This document shows positions 55,508-63,865 of a DNA stretch of 64,000 nt, piece after piece. The DNA is from Marinitoga piezophila KA3 (GTDB lineage Bacteria > Thermotogota > Thermotogae > Petrotogales > Petrotogaceae), in contig NC_016751.1 in assembly GCF_000255135.1 (NCBI RefSeq), forward strand, positions 124,001 to 188,000. Direction: 5' to 3'. The notes beneath the pieces are model-generated. The model was not told the DNA's origin. It worked only from the letters and a program-made list of their open reading frames with translations, and did not search any database. Position 1 is the stretch's first letter. The number at the start of each line of letters is the position of its first letter. Made by a program: the position numbers and the translations under genes.

Positions 55508-55926
55508 TATACTTATTTATATTATTTCTCTGGTTAGGGTTTATAGGATCATTAAATGATATATCCATATCTCTTGGAATAATTATTTCTATTGCTGTTG
55601 TGAAAATTTCTGAATATTTTCTAAAAGAAGAAATTAAAGGAGTTGTAGAATTATTTATATCAGCCATTGGCAGAATTATTCAGATGTATAAAACAACATT
55701 CAAAATGTTACCTTTTCTAATAAAAAAAAGTTATACTGGGCTTGTTCCAGTAGATGTAAATAATAAAACTGATTCTGAGAAAGCTGCTATAGCAAATTGC
55801 ATTACCCTAACACCGGGAACAATGTTTATTTTTGAAGAGAATAATCATTTAATAATCCATAAAGTTGATAAATCACCCGATGAAGCACACAATCCAAACA
55901 ATGTATGGAAGGGTGAACTGTTTTGA
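55504..55926 (+). CDS. mnhE: Mrp/Mbh-type antiporter subunit E
   Basis: The 140-residue subunit has two or three N-terminal membrane segments (about 1-45) and a soluble C-terminal part. It carries the MrpE signature region Leu-Thr-Pro-Gly-Thr-Met-Phe-Ile-Phe-Glu-Glu...Leu-Ile-Ile-His (usually 'TPGTlt...L.vH'). It begins the antiporter set and corresponds to MbhA. Its ATG overlaps the nrnA stop and its end overlaps mnhF (TTGA). The set E-F-G-(A-tail)-B-C-D would exchange Na+ for H+ across the membrane. Confidence 0.85.
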   Translation: MIYLFILFLWLGFIGSLNDISISLGIIISIAVVKISEYFLKEEIKGVVELFISAIGRIIQMYKTTFKMLPFLIKKSYTGLVPVDVNNKTDSEKAAIANCITLTPGTMFIFEENNHLIIHKVDKSPDEAHNPNNVWKGELF

Positions 55927-56183
55927 TATTTATAATTCTGGATATATTAATTTTAATTTCTTTGATATTAATGATAATAAAACTTATACTCGGTCCCACA
56001 GCGTGGGATCGAGTTTTAGCATTTGCTTCAATGTCATCTAAAATTTCTATATTATCTATTGTTTATGCAATAAATAAACAGTTTTATGTAATGATTGATA
56101 TAATTATAATCTTTTTGGTATTAAATTTATGGGGAGTTGTAATTATCTCAAGGTTTCTTGAACGGAGTGGGAAAAATGATTAG
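55923..56183 (+). CDS. mnhF: Mrp/Mbh-type antiporter subunit F
   Basis: The 86-residue protein has three membrane helices and the MrpF hallmark Leu-Gly-Pro-Thr-Ala-Trp-Asp-Arg-Val-Leu-Ala (usually 'GPtvaDRvlal') after the first helix. TTG start at 55923 overlaps the mnhE stop by four bases; AAGGGTGA lies upstream. It ends eight bases into mnhG. Confidence 0.88.
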   Translation: MIFIILDILILISLILMIIKLILGPTAWDRVLAFASMSSKISILSIVYAINKQFYVMIDIIIIFLVLNLWGVVIISRFLERSGKND

Positions 56184-56457
56184 CAATATATTGCTTATTG
56201 TTGGCGGGATATTAATATTATTGGGAAGTATAGGAATGCTAAACCAAAAAGATTTATATACGCGAATTCAATTTGCAGGTATTGCAGATACTGTAGGAAC
56301 TTTTACAGTACTAATAGGTTTTGCTTTAAAGTATCAGGACGAAATATTCCGTTTTTTAATTATAAGTATTTTAATATTATTAATAGGTCCCGTATTATCT
56401 CATGCAATTGCTCACAGTGCTGCACAAAATAAGGTTAAGGTGAGAGATAATGATTGA
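56176..56457 (+). CDS. mnhG: Mrp/Mbh-type antiporter subunit G
   Basis: The 93-residue protein has three membrane helices and the MrpG pattern Gly-Ser-Ile-Gly-Met-Leu...Asp-Leu-Tyr-Thr-Arg-Ile-Gln-Phe-Ala-Gly (usually 'GxxGllRlpDvytRlHAa'), ending in a His-Ala-Ile-Ala-His-Ser-Ala segment. I chose ATG 56176, after GGAGTGGG, over TTG 56158. It overlaps its neighbours on both sides by eight bases. Confidence 0.88.
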   Translation: MISNILLIVGGILILLGSIGMLNQKDLYTRIQFAGIADTVGTFTVLIGFALKYQDEIFRFLIISILILLIGPVLSHAIAHSAAQNKVKVRDND

Positions 56458-57187
56458 AATTGTACTTTTGACTTCTTTACTAATTCTTGCAATTATGATG
56501 TTTTTTGTGAAAAAATATATTAAAGCAATCCTGATATATGCATCGTTTGGAACGATTTTATCGGGTGTTTTTTTTGTTTTTAATGCACCTGATGTTGCTG
56601 CAGTTCAAATGACTATAGGTTCTGCATTTATAATCTTTGTCTATATTATCGCAATAAAAACAAGGTCTAAAATTAGAGTTGGGTATATAGAAGCGCCGTA
56701 TTTAATTGAAGAAATTGATGGAAAACTAACGGGTTTTGAAAAGGAACTCATTGAAAATTTCTCTGAAAATTCTTTTTTTGATGTAGAATATGTAAAGATG
56801 GATAAAAATAGCCTTTTGGAAAATATAAAAAAAGAACGTTTGGATATGATAATTGGCGGGATAAGTATTGAAAATCCCAAAAAATTAAAATTATTGTTTT
56901 CCAAAGAATATCTTCCAACAAAATTATTTATAGTCAATGAAGAAATACCAGAAGAATTTAAAATGCTTTTTTCAGATTTTGAAAATAAAAATTTGATGGA
57001 TTACTTAAGATTAAAAGCTTATTTGAGAAAAGAGAAAAATATTTCTCCAGAAGAATATAAAAGCTCAGGTTATATAGCACTATTTCCAAAAAATAATAAA
57101 GCGTTAAAGGATGAATTTAACAGGTTTTTAAAAGGTTTCTTATCTTCAAAAGAATATGAAAATATAATCCGGAGGAATCTGGGATGA
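56450..57187 (+). CDS. MbhD/DUF4040-type antiporter subunit fused to a reduced solute-binding-protein-like domain
   Basis: Residues 1-72 form three membrane helices with the MbhD/MrpA-tail pattern Asn-Ala-Pro-Asp-Val-Ala-Ala-Val-Gln-Met-Thr-Ile-Gly-Ser. Residues about 76-245 then read like an SBP family 3 protein: Ile-Arg-Val-Gly-Tyr-Ile-Glu-Ala-Pro-Tyr, Gly-Lys-Leu-Thr-Gly-Phe-Glu-Lys-Glu-Leu-Ile and Leu-Asp-Met-Ile-Ile-Gly-Gly-Ile-Ser-Ile. These are followed by Phe-Ser-Lys-Glu-Tyr-Leu-Pro-Thr and a C-terminal Ala-Leu-Lys-Asp-Glu-Phe-Asn-Arg-Phe-Leu. Lobe II is cut to about 45 residues. No stop or frameshift interrupts the join. Homologous MbhD subunits are only about 80-100 residues. The domain might sense a ligand or simply cap the complex; which side of the membrane it faces is not clear. 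Confidence 0.75.
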   Translation: MIEIVLLTSLLILAIMMFFVKKYIKAILIYASFGTILSGVFFVFNAPDVAAVQMTIGSAFIIFVYIIAIKTRSKIRVGYIEAPYLIEEIDGKLTGFEKELIENFSENSFFDVEYVKMDKNSLLENIKKERLDMIIGGISIENPKKLKLLFSKEYLPTKLFIVNEEIPEEFKMLFSDFENKNLMDYLRLKAYLRKEKNISPEEYKSSGYIALFPKNNKALKDEFNRFLKGFLSSKEYENIIRRNLG

Positions 57188-57867
57188 AAAAATTATTTCT
57201 TTCTTTATTATCACTTGGCTTATTCTTTTATATTTTAATAGTTGAAGTTCCTCATGAGTTTATAAAAAATCAATATTATGGAATTAACGTTTTAAATGAA
57301 AACGGATCTTTGAATATTGTGTCTGCAATAGTTTTAGATTATAGATTTTATGATACTTTCTTTGAAATTCTTGTTTTTACAGTTACTATAATTGGAATTT
57401 CATATTTTATGAAATTCTTTGGAAAAAGTGAATATGAATTTTCCGAACCATCTGTTGTGTTAAAAGTCTTTTCACCTGTTATGTTTCCAATAACACTTCT
57501 TCTTGGTTTTTATAATACATTTACAGGTCATTTATACCCTGGTGGAGGATTTAATTCTGGAATTATTTTAGGAACAGGCGTTCTTTCATTGGCATTGGTA
57601 AAAAAATATGAGGATATTGAAGAAGTATTTGAAAAATCTCATATTGAAGAAATAAAAGTCTTAGTGCCGCTTTTTATAATTATATATGCAGTAATTGGAA
57701 AGATTTTTTTTGGTGAATATTTTATAAACTTTTTCCCAAAATTTGAACCAGGTTCGCTTTTCAGTGGTGGAAGTGCTATAATGTTAAATTCTTTTATTGC
57801 TTTTGAGGTTTTTGGTGGCTCCTGGACAATATTATATCAGTTTATAAAACATAGGGGGCTGTTGTAA
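57184..57867 (+). CDS. mnhB: Mrp/Mbh-type antiporter: MbhE-MnhB fused subunit
   Basis: The 227-residue protein joins two parts. Residues 1-85 resemble MbhE/MrpA tail (Asn-Ile-Val-Ser-Ala-Ile-Val-Leu-Asp-Tyr-Arg-Phe-Tyr-Asp-Thr-Phe-Phe-Glu, usually 'NvVtaIlvDyRgfDTlgE'). Residues about 95-225 resemble MnhB (Pro-Val-Met-Phe-Pro-Ile-Thr-Leu-Leu-Leu-Gly-Phe, then His-Leu-Tyr-Pro-Gly-Gly-Gly-Phe-Asn-Ser-Gly). About six membrane helices in all. In Mbh complexes these are separate genes. It overlaps both neighbours (ATGA at 57184; one base at 57867). Confidence 0.85.
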   Translation: MKKLFLSLLSLGLFFYILIVEVPHEFIKNQYYGINVLNENGSLNIVSAIVLDYRFYDTFFEILVFTVTIIGISYFMKFFGKSEYEFSEPSVVLKVFSPVMFPITLLLGFYNTFTGHLYPGGGFNSGIILGTGVLSLALVKKYEDIEEVFEKSHIEEIKVLVPLFIIIYAVIGKIFFGEYFINFFPKFEPGSLFSGGSAIMLNSFIAFEVFGGSWTILYQFIKHRGLL

Positions 57868-58205
57868 TGAGTTATATATATATAATATTTTCATTTATAA
57901 TAATTATATTAGGATTATTGGGAATTATTATAAAAAAAGACTTAATAATTAAATTATTTTTTTTAAGTATCTTTCAATCTGGTGTTTTGTTGTTTTTTAC
58001 CTTTGTAGCCTATGATGAAAATATACCTATAATATCTCAGCAAATTAGGGAAAATTTCTCAGATCCGTTAATACATTCGTTTTTATTAACGGTTATTGTT
58101 ATTGGTTTTGCCACAATCTCACTTTCTCTTGTTTATATTATGATACTTGCAGAAAAATTTAAAACTCATAATGTTGAAATTATAGAAGAGGAGTTAGAAA
58201 AATAA
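57867..58205 (+). CDS. mnhC: Mrp/Mbh-type antiporter subunit C (NuoK-like)
   Basis: The 112-residue protein has three membrane helices in the NuoK/MrpC arrangement, including Gln-Ser-Gly-Val-Leu-Leu-Phe-Phe near residue 37 and Ala-Thr-Ile-Ser-Leu-Ser-Leu-Val-Tyr at the end (usually 'TAvalal'). Its Asp-Pro-Leu-Ile-His-Ser-Phe-Leu-Leu-Thr-Val-Ile-Val-Ile matches 'DPlpQALvLTAIVI'. One-base overlaps link it to both neighbours. Confidence 0.88.
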   Translation: MSYIYIIFSFIIIILGLLGIIIKKDLIIKLFFLSIFQSGVLLFFTFVAYDENIPIISQQIRENFSDPLIHSFLLTVIVIGFATISLSLVYIMILAEKFKTHNVEIIEEELEK

Positions 58206-59632
58206 TGGCTATTTTATTGATTTTATTTCCTGTATCAATGGGAATTATAGCATATCTTTCCAGACATCACCATCAAAAAATTGGTTATATAACCTATGCT
58301 TTTCTTATTACATTAAATACGTATTTAATGTTCTTTGGAAAAGAAGAAAGAATATTTCCAGGTGGTTGGAATAGATTTAACGGAATAGAAATCTATTTTC
58401 CGAGAGAAATGTATGTTGTTGCCTTCTTTTTCAATATTATGATGTTTATAATATATTGGCGTTCAGCAAGACGTCATGATAATATCTTTACGGCACTCTG
58501 GCTTATTATAAATGGTACGCTCATTGGTATATTAACCTCAGAAGATTTTTTTAATACATATGTTCATTTAGAATTAATTTCAATATCTTCATTTTTGCTA
58601 ATTGGAATAGGAAGAAATGAAAGAAGGATATGGGCAAGTTTAAAATATATGTTTTTGAGTTATATTGGATTAACCTTTTATTTAATAGGAGTTGGTCTAA
58701 TATATGCACAAACTGGAAGCTTGAATTTACATATAGCATTTTCAAAAGAACCAAATCCTTTAGCTGTTTCACTTATTGTTACTGGATTGTTAGTTAAAAG
58801 CGGTATGATTTTTTTATCTGCATGGTTACCAACAGCACATTCTGAAGCTTCTTCTGAAATTTCCGCGGTTTTATCAGGTTACATTGCACCAATTGGAACT
58901 TATGTAATATATTCTTTTGCTTTATATGACGGATTTTATAATGAAATAAAAGAAATTTTATTAATTTATGGTTTTATTTCTTTAATTATTGGTGGTATTT
59001 TAGCTTTTCTGGAAAATGATGCCAAAAGGATACTTGCATATTCGACGATATCTCAAATGGGATTAGCAATGATAATTATAGCTGAAAAGAAAGAACTTTT
59101 TATTCCGTTTTTTATTATGCATATGATATATAAATCTTTAGCTTTTTACAATGTTGGAAGAATTTATGAAAAAACGCATATTCGTAGTATAATATTATTG
59201 AGAGATGTAAATAATTACGATATAAATAAAATGCTGGCTATATTCAGTATTTTTGGTTTATCAGGAATTTTTCCATCACATGGATTTTTTGTAAAAGAAA
59301 GTATAGGTATCCATGGGGATTTAAAGATATTATTGTATATATCAGCATTTACAACAGCGATGTATTCAATAAAAATAATAAATGCTTTAAAACTATCAAA
59401 AAAAATATATTATTCAACTATATTAATTTCTATTATTCCATTAATTGGAATTGTTGAATATCATTTTACCAAACTTGATTTAATTATTTCCATTACAGCT
59501 TTAATAGTTTCACTTGCTGTTTCCAATTTGAAAACGAAATCATTATCTATTAAATTAAATTATCTGGAAAACTCTTTGATATTGCAGATTTTTTCAATTG
59601 TTATTGGTTATTATATAATAAAATTAATATAA
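58205..59632 (+). CDS. mnhD: Mrp/Mbh-type antiporter subunit D (ion-translocating, NuoN/M-like)
   Basis: The 475-residue protein has about 13-14 membrane helices. It carries the key proton-path residues of the family: Glu in Val-His-Leu-Glu-Leu-Ile-Ser-Ile-Ser (about residue 122), and Lys followed by Ala-Trp-Leu-Pro-Thr-Ala-His-Ser-Glu-Ala in the broken-helix region (about 198-220). No MrpA large subunit is present; as in Mbh, subunit D must be the only antiporter-like channel chain. Its ATG shares the A of the upstream TAA. It is the last antiporter gene. Confidence 0.92.
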   Translation: MAILLILFPVSMGIIAYLSRHHHQKIGYITYAFLITLNTYLMFFGKEERIFPGGWNRFNGIEIYFPREMYVVAFFFNIMMFIIYWRSARRHDNIFTALWLIINGTLIGILTSEDFFNTYVHLELISISSFLLIGIGRNERRIWASLKYMFLSYIGLTFYLIGVGLIYAQTGSLNLHIAFSKEPNPLAVSLIVTGLLVKSGMIFLSAWLPTAHSEASSEISAVLSGYIAPIGTYVIYSFALYDGFYNEIKEILLIYGFISLIIGGILAFLENDAKRILAYSTISQMGLAMIIIAEKKELFIPFFIMHMIYKSLAFYNVGRIYEKTHIRSIILLRDVNNYDINKMLAIFSIFGLSGIFPSHGFFVKESIGIHGDLKILLYISAFTTAMYSIKIINALKLSKKIYYSTILISIIPLIGIVEYHFTKLDLIISITALIVSLAVSNLKTKSLSIKLNYLENSLILQIFSIVIGYYIIKLI

Positions 59633-59660
59633 AGTGAGGGAGAGAAAGGAGGAAGTTTAT

Positions 59661-61514
59661 GTGAAAAAGTTTTTTGTATTGTTTTTGACTATGGTATTTA
59701 TGGGGATGGGGTATGGAGCATTACTAAAGTCTGTTGATGGAAATACTGTTACAACAGAAATCATTGAAATAAAAGATGGCGTTGTAAAAATGAAAGTTTT
59801 TAATCAGATAATGACAGTAATGCTTGATAATGTTTTATATATTTCTTTTGATGAAAAAACAACGTCTGATTATGGAGTAATTGTTGATGATAAGATTTTT
59901 GAAGGTAAATTAACTTCTTATGCATCTGGAACAGCTAATATCCAAATGAATATTGGTGAATTAATATTAAACGATGTTTCAAAGCTAAAGTTTGTAAATG
60001 TTGCACATCCAGAGGTTCCAGATGTTGAATGGACAAGAAAAGAACAGCCCACTAACTTTGAAATAACATTAGGGGATAATTATACTGAAATTAAAGGTAA
60101 TATATTTGAAGCTAAAGATAATCAATTGTTTTTGAATATTCCTGTTTTAGGGCAAGGTGCTCTTGATTTATCAGTAATAAAAAGTATTTCATATCCGAAA
60201 TATGAATTTAAAAAACCATATACTCTAAAACTTTATAATGGTTATGAATTTAAATATGAAAAACTCATAAAAAAGGTAAATGATTATTATTTCTTTGATG
60301 TTGGCTATGGAACTTTGAGTTTATTAAATAATGCTATTTACGGATTTTCTGGAGGTATGGAAAAACCTGAAAGCAAATATACATATTTTGTATTGCAAAA
60401 TGGAATGAAATTTTTTGGAGATATTACAGGTAGTGATGAAGCAAATATAAATGTAACAAGCATTTTTGGAGAACATACAATTTCAAAGGATTCAATTTTA
60501 ACCTATGCAAAAATTCCTGACGAAAATACAATGGTTGTTCTTTCAAAGGATGGAATATTATATGGAAATTATACAAAAGAAAACAGAAAAATCTCATTTA
60601 AACCGCAGAACAAAAGCGATATAGATTTAATAGATGTTGTTTCAGAAAAAACTACAGAAAACGTTTTGAAAAATCCTGAAATAAATTGGGATCTAAAAAG
60701 CAATGTAATAGGTAAAGCTATAGCTTTAAGTAAATATAATCTTCTTGCTTATGGAAATGACAAAATGGTTATGATTGTATCAGATATAACCAATGAAGGT
60801 TTTGATAGTTACAATCACGATAATAAAATCACGGCACTTGCTTTTGATGATGAAGATCAGTTATTATATTCTGGTGATGAAAAAGGTATATTAAATGTTT
60901 ATAATCTTACTACAAAGAAGATTGATTATACCTTTAATTTTAAAAACGGCATAACCTATTTAACAGCGAAAAATAAAATGGTATATGTAGCTTTAAAAAA
61001 TGGCAATTTATATGTAATTACCGGAACAGAGAAAAAGCTCCTTGTTGATTTAAAAGAAGAAATAACAAAAGTTAGTGTAAATGACAGAGCTATCTATATT
61101 TCAACATTAGATGGTATGGTTTCTAAAATTGATAAATTTAATGGTAAGTTAATCTGGAAGGTTAAATTCAATAATACAATTACAGATATCTTATTGTTAA
61201 AAAATGACAAATATCTTATTGCAGCAGAATTTGATGGAAAAATTTCTATAATAAATATTGAAGATGGAAATGTTTTAACTTCCTTTAAATCATTTGAAGG
61301 TGTGTATAACGTTTCACCATCTCTTTTGAAAAAATATTTTATTGTTTCCGGTAAAGGCGGTAATGTGGAAATATGGAATAGTGTAAATTTGAATAAAGTT
61401 TATAGTTTTAACTTAAAATACGATATAAAATATGCTTTAGTTGATAAAACAGGAGATGTGATTTTCTTACTTGGAAAGGATTCTGTAAAATCAATGAAAA
61501 TATTTCAATATTAA
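59661..61514 (+). CDS. exported protein with C-terminal beta-propeller-like repeats
   Basis: The 617-residue product begins with a clear signal peptide (Lys-Lys, then a hydrophobic stretch to about residue 20). Residues about 25-340 form beta-rich repeats of the pattern Gly-Asp-Ile-Thr-Gly/Gly-Asn-Tyr-Thr, each like a small domain with Lys-Leu-x-Asn-Gly. Residues about 360-615 look like PQQ/WD40-type blades (Leu-Leu-Tyr-Ser-Gly-Asp-Glu-Lys-Gly, Tyr-Ile-Ser-Thr-Leu-Asp-Gly, Val-Ser-Gly-Lys-Gly-Gly-Asn-Val-Glu-Ile-Trp). The start is GTG 59661 after AAAGGAGG; the overlapping ATG at 59659 is followed by a stop. It lies 28 bases after mnhD, so may be co-transcribed. Function unknown. Confidence 0.7.
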   Translation: MKKFFVLFLTMVFMGMGYGALLKSVDGNTVTTEIIEIKDGVVKMKVFNQIMTVMLDNVLYISFDEKTTSDYGVIVDDKIFEGKLTSYASGTANIQMNIGELILNDVSKLKFVNVAHPEVPDVEWTRKEQPTNFEITLGDNYTEIKGNIFEAKDNQLFLNIPVLGQGALDLSVIKSISYPKYEFKKPYTLKLYNGYEFKYEKLIKKVNDYYFFDVGYGTLSLLNNAIYGFSGGMEKPESKYTYFVLQNGMKFFGDITGSDEANINVTSIFGEHTISKDSILTYAKIPDENTMVVLSKDGILYGNYTKENRKISFKPQNKSDIDLIDVVSEKTTENVLKNPEINWDLKSNVIGKAIALSKYNLLAYGNDKMVMIVSDITNEGFDSYNHDNKITALAFDDEDQLLYSGDEKGILNVYNLTTKKIDYTFNFKNGITYLTAKNKMVYVALKNGNLYVITGTEKKLLVDLKEEITKVSVNDRAIYISTLDGMVSKIDKFNGKLIWKVKFNNTITDILLLKNDKYLIAAEFDGKISIINIEDGNVLTSFKSFEGVYNVSPSLLKKYFIVSGKGGNVEIWNSVNLNKVYSFNLKYDIKYALVDKTGDVIFLLGKDSVKSMKIFQY

Positions 61515-61515
61515 A

Positions 61516-61548
61516 AATAGCTCCCGTCAGGGAGCTATTTTTAATTAT
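61516..61548. terminator. bidirectional terminator
   Basis: AAAAATAGCTCCC-GTCA-GGGAGCTATTTTT is a 13-bp stem with a T/A run on both sides, between the beta-propeller gene and the leftward feo operon. Confidence 0.88.
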
Positions 61549-61916
61549 ATATTTTTTCCAGCTTTTTTTAGATAATTAATTTCATATACCATAACTAAAA
61601 TCATAAATAAACTAAAAACAAAAATGTCAATTTTAAATATAGGAGGATTCTCCTGACTTGTATAAACTGCAAGCCATCCAAATATGTATTTTAATATCTC
61701 ATATATCCCTATTAAAACAGAAATAATACCACTAACAATAATATGTGCAGAACGATGATACCATATATTTTTTATATCTTCCCAAAATCCAAAAAAAGCT
61801 ATTAATGATACAGTAATATAGGAAAGGAAAATGAAATTATCATATGAAAAATTTATATAACCCATTATTAAAGACATAATTCCTATTATAATGAGCAATA
61901 ATCGTTTGTTTTTCAT
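61545..61916 (-). CDS. small membrane protein downstream of feoB
   Basis: The 123-residue product is predicted to have four membrane helices (about 5-25, 30-45, 58-78, 92-112). No catalytic or metal-binding motif is evident. Its ATG overlaps the feoB stop (ATGA), and a TGGAGG site lies within the end of feoB, so it is translated together with FeoB. It may be an accessory part of the ferrous iron transporter; it does not resemble FeoA or FeoC. Confidence 0.7.
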   Translation of the reverse strand: MKNKRLLLIIIGIMSLIMGYINFSYDNFIFLSYITVSLIAFFGFWEDIKNIWYHRSAHIIVSGIISVLIGIYEILKYIFGWLAVYTSQENPPIFKIDIFVFSLFMILVMVYEINYLKKAGKNI

Positions 61917-63862
61917 AATATAAAACCTCCAATCCAATATACAAGATTGGCAAGGCCATAAGCTACCAATAATGTATAAAATAATTCAAAGAACATCCAT
62001 TTCCAGCTATTTGTTTCTTGTTTAATTACACTAAGTGTAGCAAAGCATGGAATATATGTCAATACAAAGAATATTAAAGCTAAAGCTGAACGTTCTGTTA
62101 AAATAGTTCTCAAAGCATATGAAATTCCGTCTTCTCCAACGTTTAATATGGTCATATATGATGATGCAACAACTTCTTTTGCAACAGCTCCGAATAATAA
62201 GGAAATATTTGTTTGCCAATTCCATCCTAAGTGCATTGTTATAGGTTCAAAGAATTTACCAAGCATTGCTGCATATGAATTAGCTATATCATTATTATTT
62301 GGAAAATAAGATAAAAGCCAGATAAAAATAGTTGCGATTAATATAATTCCTCCAGCTTTTTCAAGGAAATGTTTTCCTCTATTCCATGAATATAAAGCAA
62401 GATTTCTAAATGTAGGCATTCTAAAACGTGGCAATTCTATTGTAAATGGAACTTCTTCACCACGGATAAAGAAGATTTGTAATATTTTAGCTGAAATTAA
62501 AACTAATAAAATACTGGTAATATATACAGAAAGCAATATAAATGCAGCATTTTTATCGAAAAAGGCGCTTATTAAAAGTATAAATACAGGTAATCTTGCT
62601 GAACATGAAGCAAATGGGATACTTAAAATTAAAGCCATTCTTTCTTTCTTATTGGCAATAGTTTTTGTTGACATTATTGCTGGAACACTACATCCAAATC
62701 CTAAAATTATTGACATAAAAGAACGTCCGCTAAGACCGAATTTTCTAACCAGTTTATCAACAAGAAATGCGGCACGAGGTAAATACCCAGATTCTTCTAA
62801 AAATCCCATAAAGAAAAATAGCACGAAAAGTTGTGGGATAAATACTAAAACTCCGCCAACTCCACCGATAATTCCATCTACAATCAATGAATTTAACCAT
62901 GGAATTTGAATCTTACCATCAATTAAGTTACCTAATGCGCTAAATCCCATATCAATTAGATCAGAAAGAGGACTGGCAATATTAAAGGTTAAAGAAAATA
63001 CAAAATACAATGCAATAACATAAATTAATAACCCTAAAACTTTATGTGTCATTACATGATCTAAAATGTCCCTCATTGCCCAGCTTCTACCTTCTTCAAC
63101 GACAGCGCTGTTTATAAGAGAAGAGATAAATTTAAATTTCCAGTTCATGAATTCTGATTTTAATTTATTCATATCGAATTTTTTGTTAATATGTTCTATT
63201 AACTCTTCAGGATAATGAAAGTTTTTATTTCCAAATTCAAGATAGTATATTGCCAACCATCTTGAATCATATGAATTTAACATGGAATATTTTTTCACTT
63301 CATTTATAAATTCGTTTATGTACTCATTGATTTTATCTGTATAAAGAAAATTTTTCGCAGGAACATGTTTTGTTTCAGCAGTTTTATGAATTTCTTCAAG
63401 TAATTTATCAATACCAATATTTTTCTTCGCAGAAGTTAAAATTACGGGGATATTCAATGTTTTTGAAATAAATGAAGGATTTATAACCTTTCCTTTTGCT
63501 TCAGCTTCATCAATTGAATTTATTGCCAGAACAACCGGTAAATTCATTTCTAAAATCTGAGTCAAAAGATACATTGAACGTTCAAGGTTTAATGCATCAG
63601 CAACAACGACTACAGCATCAGGAGATTCATTTATTAAATAATCACGTGCAACCTTTTCATCGTCACTTTGGGCTGAAAGCGTATAAATACCGGGTAAGTC
63701 AACTAATTTAAAGTTGTGTCCCATGTATTTAAATGAACCAACCTTTTTTTCTACAGTAACTCCAGGCCAATTGGCAATATACTGCCTACTTCCAGTAATA
63801 ATATTAAATATAGAGGTTTTACCTACATTTGGATTACCTATTATGGCTATTTCAAAAGTCAT
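61913..63862 (-). CDS. feoB: ferrous iron transport protein B
   Basis: FeoB imports Fe2+ under anoxic conditions, fitting an anaerobe full of iron-sulfur enzymes. The 649-residue protein has the N-terminal G domain: Gly-Asn-Pro-Asn-Val-Gly-Lys-Thr (residues 8-15), Asp-Leu-Pro-Gly (about 55), Asn-Ser-Ile-Asp (about 115) and Ser-Ala-Lys (about 143). A helical regulatory domain follows, then about eight membrane helices with the Gly-Phe-Gly-Cys-Ser-Val-Pro-Ala-Ile gate motif and Leu-Phe-Gly-Ala-Val-Ala-Lys-Glu-Val. The ATG at 63862 lies three bases after the preceding stop, with GGAGGG in that gene's end. It is slightly shorter than E. coli FeoB. Confidence 0.96.
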   Translation of the reverse strand: MTFEIAIIGNPNVGKTSIFNIITGSRQYIANWPGVTVEKKVGSFKYMGHNFKLVDLPGIYTLSAQSDDEKVARDYLINESPDAVVVVADALNLERSMYLLTQILEMNLPVVLAINSIDEAEAKGKVINPSFISKTLNIPVILTSAKKNIGIDKLLEEIHKTAETKHVPAKNFLYTDKINEYINEFINEVKKYSMLNSYDSRWLAIYYLEFGNKNFHYPEELIEHINKKFDMNKLKSEFMNWKFKFISSLINSAVVEEGRSWAMRDILDHVMTHKVLGLLIYVIALYFVFSLTFNIASPLSDLIDMGFSALGNLIDGKIQIPWLNSLIVDGIIGGVGGVLVFIPQLFVLFFFMGFLEESGYLPRAAFLVDKLVRKFGLSGRSFMSIILGFGCSVPAIMSTKTIANKKERMALILSIPFASCSARLPVFILLISAFFDKNAAFILLSVYITSILLVLISAKILQIFFIRGEEVPFTIELPRFRMPTFRNLALYSWNRGKHFLEKAGGIILIATIFIWLLSYFPNNNDIANSYAAMLGKFFEPITMHLGWNWQTNISLLFGAVAKEVVASSYMTILNVGEDGISYALRTILTERSALALIFFVLTYIPCFATLSVIKQETNSWKWMFFELFYTLLVAYGLANLVYWIGGFIL

Positions 63863-63865
63863 ATC

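Noticed and set aside
58205-59632. NADH dehydrogenase (complex I) subunit N/M
   Set aside because: No other complex I redox or quinone genes are present; the neighbours mnhE-F-G-B-C fix it as an antiporter subunit.
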